From Hysterium pulicare CBS 123377 (taxonomy: Eukaryota > Ascomycota > Dothideomycetes > Hysteriales > Hysteriaceae): a DNA stretch of 35,013 nt. This document shows, piece by piece, positions 31,009 to 35,013 of this stretch. The notes under the pieces were generated by a model that had not been told where the DNA came from, did not search any database, and saw nothing but the letters and a program-made list of their open reading frames with translations. The translations under genes were made by a program, and so were the position numbers. The stretch's first letter is position 1, and each line of letters begins with the position of its first letter. The stretch covers positions 1 through 35,013 of the forward strand of contig AJFK01000678.1 of NCBI GenBank assembly GCA_000467715.1, given 5' to 3'.

Positions 31009-32068
31009 ATGACTTCCGATAAAGATTATCTCGTTGAAATGGGATTCTCTCCAGAGCATTCGGAACTTGCACTACAAAAAACAGGCGGACGTGAGTTGTG
31101 TCTACCCTCATCTCATATTCGAACTTACTAACTGGGAGCTTAGTTCAAGGTGCTATTGACTGGTTAGGCAATAACTCAGACAAGCCTATAGATCAACTAA
31201 AACAAGAAGAAGCCGATGCCAAAGCCGATGCCTCAGCCGAACCACCAGCCCTTCAGCCCGGCGAAGTAGCTCAAAGCCTGGTGTGCGACGACTGTGGCAA
31301 GCGATTTCGATCCGTAAATCAAGCCCAGTTCCATGGGGAGAAATCGTAGGTGTTCCCTATACTTGCTTCGACCAAATCAAGAAACCGAGCAAAGACTGAC
31401 ACGTTTCCGATAGTGGGCACGAGAACTTCTCCGAATCAACCGAAGAAATCAAGCCCCTCACTGAAGAGGAAAAGGCACAAAAACTCGCCGAAATGAAGGC
31501 ACGTTTGGCTGAGAAGCGCGCCCAAGAAGCGGACGAAGATAAGATTGCGCGGAAGAAAAACGAACAAATCCGTATGAAGGCTACGAAAGAGTCGCAGGAT
31601 GCAAAGGAAGCGCTTGAAAAGAAAGAGCGGATAAAAGAAGCCCAGGCTAAGAAGCGGGAGAAGCAGGCAGAAGCTGACGCCAGGAAGCGCGTGTTGGCAA
31701 AGCTAGAAGCAGACAAGGCAGAGCGGAAGAGAAAGGCAGATGCCGAGAAGGCTATTAGAGCTGGCCAAGCTCCTCCACCACCAGTCGCTGAACCTGCGCA
31801 GCCTACAACATCTGGTCCAGCTACTTCGAAACCGGCGTCTGCTTACACGGAGGCGAGACTGGCACTTCAAACACCTAATGGGCGCGTAATGAAGACGTTC
31901 CCAGTTGAGACCACGTTATTCGAGGTCGCTCATGCCTTGTCCGAGCAAGGCATTGAGGTCACTACCTTCACCCAGAATTTCCCAAAGAAGGTCTTTGACA
32001 ACACAGATTTCGGCATGACGCTCAAGGAAGCTGGCATGGTTCCCAGCGCTGCTCTTGTTGTTAAATAG
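31009..32068 (+). CDS. UBA-zinc finger-UBX domain protein (SAKS1/UBXN1-like Cdc48 adaptor)
   Basis: Probable ubiquitin-binding cofactor of the Cdc48/p97 ATPase. Three exons, 31009-31090, 31144-31345 and 31414-32068, give 312 aa. An N-terminal UBA domain (YLVEMGFSPEHSELAL, then GAIDWLGNNSD, joined across intron 1) is followed by a C2H2-type finger (CDDCGKRFRSVNQAQFH with a second His in SGHENF, completed across intron 2). A long Lys/Glu/Ala coiled coil covers about 105-210, and a C-terminal UBX domain (ARLALQTPNGRVMKTFPVET, FTQNFPKKVF, LKEAGMVPSAALVV) ends the protein. The phenylalanine-proline segment TFTQNFPKK is at the usual p97-binding loop. The architecture matches animal SAKS1 except for the clearer zinc finger. 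It diverges from the VAP gene. Confidence 0.92.
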
Positions 32069-32593
32069 AGAATTTCTGCATAGCATGGTAGGGTGGAGTT
32101 CTGGGTGCTCATGATTGAATGAGGGAAAATAATGAATATGCGATATGAGAGCATCTTATTTAATGAAGGAACCCGGTTTGATAGTATGATGGCCAGGGGT
32201 TATAGTATCCCTCTGGAATATTCAAAAAGATGAATATCTAAAATTTGTGATTGGCCAGATATGCTGCATGTGAATAAGCATGCTGAATAATCGACCAAAT
32301 TCGGTAGTTCAGAACAACACGCGACTGCCTCCCTAAGAGAATTTCCTCCAAATCGAATGAACTGGACGTACCTATTGCCGACCATTTTGGAACCCTATCA
32401 TGAACACTACTCCCATATCTACTGAGAGTAGCTTACGCTCCTTTCCCATGGACGTGAAGATCAGTTTGTTGTGGTAGCGAACGCGTATCTGTCCTTCGTT
32501 GGAAACTTTCATCTACCTCTCCTTTTCCAAGTTCTTCCGAATACTAGAGTCATTTTTCACGTTTTGCTAGTAGGGGCTTTCTATTCATTCACT
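32069..32593. other. Intergenic region upstream of the RecQ gene
   Basis: 525 bases with no accepted gene. It holds the UBX 3' end and the RecQ promoter. The frame from 32471 that runs into RecQ exon 1 is open only by chance. Confidence 0.45.
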
Positions 32594-34210
32594 ATGCCAG
32601 GCAAGAAGAGAGTCCAATATGAACTTGATTACACCCTTCGTCGCGTTTTCGGGAAGCGGTCATTTAGGTTAGTACAAACGCCACAACTCACCACATATTA
32701 TGCAACAGTCTGATAGCTTCTACTCAGACCACTCCAGCGGGACGTCATTACAGCTACACTCGAAGGAGAAGATGTCTTCCTTCAGGCAGCGACCTCATTT
32801 GGGAAGAGTCTATGCTATCAACTGCCTGCTGTTGTGGATTTTGGCAGTACGTATCATATCATTGATTTCGAGTAAAGTAATACTCACTAGCGATTGTTAT
32901 AGTCACAATTGTCATTTCACCACTGCTCGCTCTCATGGTAAGATCGTTCATGGCTATTTATATCTTCATTCTCATTCTGCCTTCAGAACAACCAAGTCGC
33001 TTCAATGCGCGCTGCCAACATCAGAGTCGCCACAATCAACAGCACGACCCCTCCGTCCCTCAAGACTAAAATTCTAGAAGACCTTCAATGTGGCCATCCA
33101 CTCACCCGCCTCCTCTACGTAACTCCTGAATACTGTCAACTCGACCACTTCCGCAAAATCCTTCGCATCATTCATTCACAGCGCGAGCTCTCACGTATAG
33201 CGATAGACGAAGCTCACTGCATCAGCGAATGGGGCCACGATTTCCGACCCTCCTTTCAATCCCTCTCTTTCTTCAAAACCGAGTTTCCCGACGTTCCCGT
33301 GATGTGCCTCACCGCGACGGCAACATTTCGCGTACGGGAAGATATCATCAAGACTCTAGCTCTCGACCCACAGAAGCTAAAACTATATACCATGACGACC
33401 AGCCGCCCAAATTTGCATTACGAGCTCCGATTCAAATCCGACGAAGAAGATCACTATGTCGATTTTCTAAAATGGCTCCGAGCCACCCATGCCCGCCGTG
33501 CCTCAAACCCATCTCGAGCCACCCAACTGGCAACTCAAAACCTACGTACCGACAACGTTCCCGGAATCATCTATACCCTCTTCCGCCGCGATTGTGAATC
33601 CCTCGCCGCAAGACTCCGCGCCGATGGCATAGGCGCAAAGCCCTACCACGCAGGCCTACCTCACACGGAGCGCGCAGACGCTCTAGCAGGTTGGGTCGCT
33701 AACAAAGAAGGATACGACGTCATAGTCGCGACCACAGCCTTCGGCATGGGCATCGATAAAGAAAATGTACGGTTCGTAGTCCACTGGCAAATCCCCAAAT
33801 CCTTCGAAGGCTTCTACCAAGAAGCTGGACGCGCGGGCCGAGACGGTAAAGCCGCAATCTGCATCTTGTACTATGGGCGCGAAGACCGCGATCGAGCTGC
33901 TTCGCTTATGGCCCGCGATGCAGCTCGTCAACCGTCTTCGAAATCCAATTCCGCGCAGCAGGCGCAGATGATGAGTCGGGCGAAGTCTTTGCAGGCACTA
34001 GTTGGGTATTGTGAGAGTACGACTGGATGTAGACATGAGTTGATTGCGAAGTATTTTGGGGAACAGGAAAAGGTGCCGTGTCAGTGGGCTTGTGATTGGT
34101 GTAAGGATGCTAAGGAGCTGGTTAGGAAGAAGGAGAAGGGTCTTGCTAGTGAGGAGTGGTGTTCGACGCAGAGGGAGATGGGTGCTTATGCTGTTGATGA
34201 GTACGATTAA
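32594..34210 (+). CDS. RecQ-family ATP-dependent DNA helicase (compact form)
   Basis: 3'-5' DNA helicase of superfamily 2 that unwinds recombination and replication intermediates in the nucleus. Four exons: 32594-32667, 32728-32846, 32903-32937 and 32987-34210, giving 483 aa. Motif 0 is split over intron 1 (SFRPLQRDVI). Walker A is TSFGKS (K51), motif Ia ISPLLALM, Walker B is DEAH (150-153) in IDEAHCISEWGHDFRP, and motif III is LTATAT. Motifs IV-VI follow: IIYTLFRRDCESLA, VIVATTAFGMGIDKENVRFVVHW and YQEAGRAGRDG. Next is a RecQ zinc-binding subdomain (CESTTGCRHELIAKYFGE, then CQWACDWCKDA). No HRDC domain or long N-terminal region is present, so it is a short RecQ, unlike Sgs1/BLM. The acceptor of exon 2 is the second AG, because only that gives RPLQRDV. 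Confidence 0.92.
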
Positions 34211-34734
34211 GTGGATTGCATGAGGTACAGGCAGACTGTTGAGTGTAAACGCTGGTTTCAGAGACGAGGTTGTTTGCATTACTGGTGTTGCAGGCTTATA
34301 TCATTAAAGTTTTCATGACTGTATATGTAATTTGTAACTTAGAATAGTGTTTCAATTGAAACAACCCTTATAGCTGAAAAGATTATCCATCCATATCAAG
34401 CATAGGAAAAGTTTTGTCGCCATTGAATTATTACCATCTATATGGAGGAAAGGGTTCTCGCTAACACGCGAGAGAAACGCGTTTCACGTAAGCAAATTAG
34501 TAAGCACCACTTCACTTCAACTTTCTCCAAGCTTAACGTCCGTCTTACCATCTCGGAATGTCACATTCAAGTCTCTTGTCAACAAGAGTCTCACATCATG
34601 AATAAACCCTTCCTTATTAAGTTTAAATGCAAATCAACACACTCGCAGTCACCACAACCTCGGAAACCAACGAAGCACCCAGGGCTAACGAGTAACAATG
34701 AAGTGCAGTGAGATAAGGCTTCACAGGTATCAAA
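34211..34734. other. Downstream region of the RecQ gene
   Basis: About 520 bases. The 89-codon plus-strand frame at 34442-34711 has an ATG but no motif, and its Lys/Ser/His-rich composition does not look coding. Nothing else is recognised. Confidence 0.4.
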
Positions 34735-35013
34735 GTAGTAGAAGTATATGATAGCAATAATTTGATATTAATTCCTAACGTTATGTACTCGGGCATATAA
34801 GAAGTTAAGAATGCTTCAGGTAAGAGAATAGCGGAATAGAGATTTTGAACAGAAATATAGCTTGCTAAGAAAAATATTTTTTAACGTTCTTTTCTATTTC
34901 TTTGCATATTTTTTTAGGTAAGTAAGTATTTTAAGTTTAAACAAAAATAAGAAACAAGAGTTAGAAGTAGATATAAAGAAAGACTAAATAAAAGTAAAAA
35001 GTATTAAATAATA
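34735..35013. other. Very AT-rich window edge
   Basis: Base composition turns sharply AT-rich over the last ~280 bases, with A-runs, TTTTTTT runs and many TA and AAT steps and very few CG steps. This resembles the edge of a degenerate, AT-biased repeat block such as those left by repeat-induced point mutation, but no transposon open frame or terminal repeat is visible inside the window. Confidence 0.45.

Noticed and set aside
34442-34711. 89-codon plus-strand frame after RecQ
   Set aside because: No motif, weak start context, near AT-rich edge; chance frame more likely.

Overview
The window looks like nuclear DNA from a filamentous ascomycete (Pezizomycotina). Genes are intron-rich, and the introns are short (about 40-120 bases) with GTANGT-like donors and YAG acceptors. 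Both strands are used, spacing is tight, and the protein set is eukaryotic. A leotiomycete is my best guess from the flavour of the proteins, but that is an inference. I rebuilt exon-intron structures by hand from splice signals, reading frame and known family architecture. CDS coordinates give the span from start codon to stop codon, and exons are listed in the evidence.

Layout. 0-1.5 kb: sphingolipid delta-4 desaturase (-). 1.5-2.9 kb: no convincing gene. 2.9-4.3 kb: uncharacterised HExxH putative metalloprotease A (+). 4.4-6.1 kb: methionine aminopeptidase 2 (-), sharing a 189-base divergent promoter with a membrane-anchored J-domain protein (+, 6.3-7.1 kb). 7.5-8.7 kb: mitochondrial porin/VDAC (-). 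8.7-11.6 kb: a relic-like stretch, putative metalloprotease B (+, clear paralogue of A) and a small hypothetical ORF. 11.6-13.7 kb: TCF25/Rqc1 ribosome-quality-control factor (-), divergent from a mitochondrial PP2C phosphatase (+, 13.9-15.9 kb). 16.7-18.0 kb: BAHD-type acyltransferase (+). 19.3-21.1 kb: protein kinase with an unnamed C-terminal domain and an in-frame stop near its start (+). 21.4-22.2 kb: small secreted cysteine-containing protein (-). 23.1-23.9 kb: Mid2/Wsc-like single-pass surface sensor (-). 24.7-25.8 kb: PQ-loop vacuolar amino-acid transporter (+). 26.3-28.5 kb: asparagine synthetase (-), with Gcn4/CPC1-type sites upstream. 29.3-30.5 kb: VAP/Scs2 ER contact-site protein (-). 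31.0-32.1 kb: UBA-zinc finger-UBX protein (+). 32.6-34.2 kb: compact RecQ-family helicase (+). 34.2-35.0 kb: gene-poor and becoming very AT-rich.

Most of the window is conserved housekeeping: protein maturation, ribosome-associated quality control, mitochondrial function, ER contact sites, amino-acid supply and DNA repair. Between these genes lie small accessory pockets. The most unusual content there is the pair of paralogous, soluble HExxH proteins with identical spacing of a second acidic motif; I cannot place them in a named peptidase family. The kinase with a conserved C-terminal extension and an apparent nonsense codon is the second point of interest. I saw no tRNA, rRNA, CRISPR array or intact transposon.
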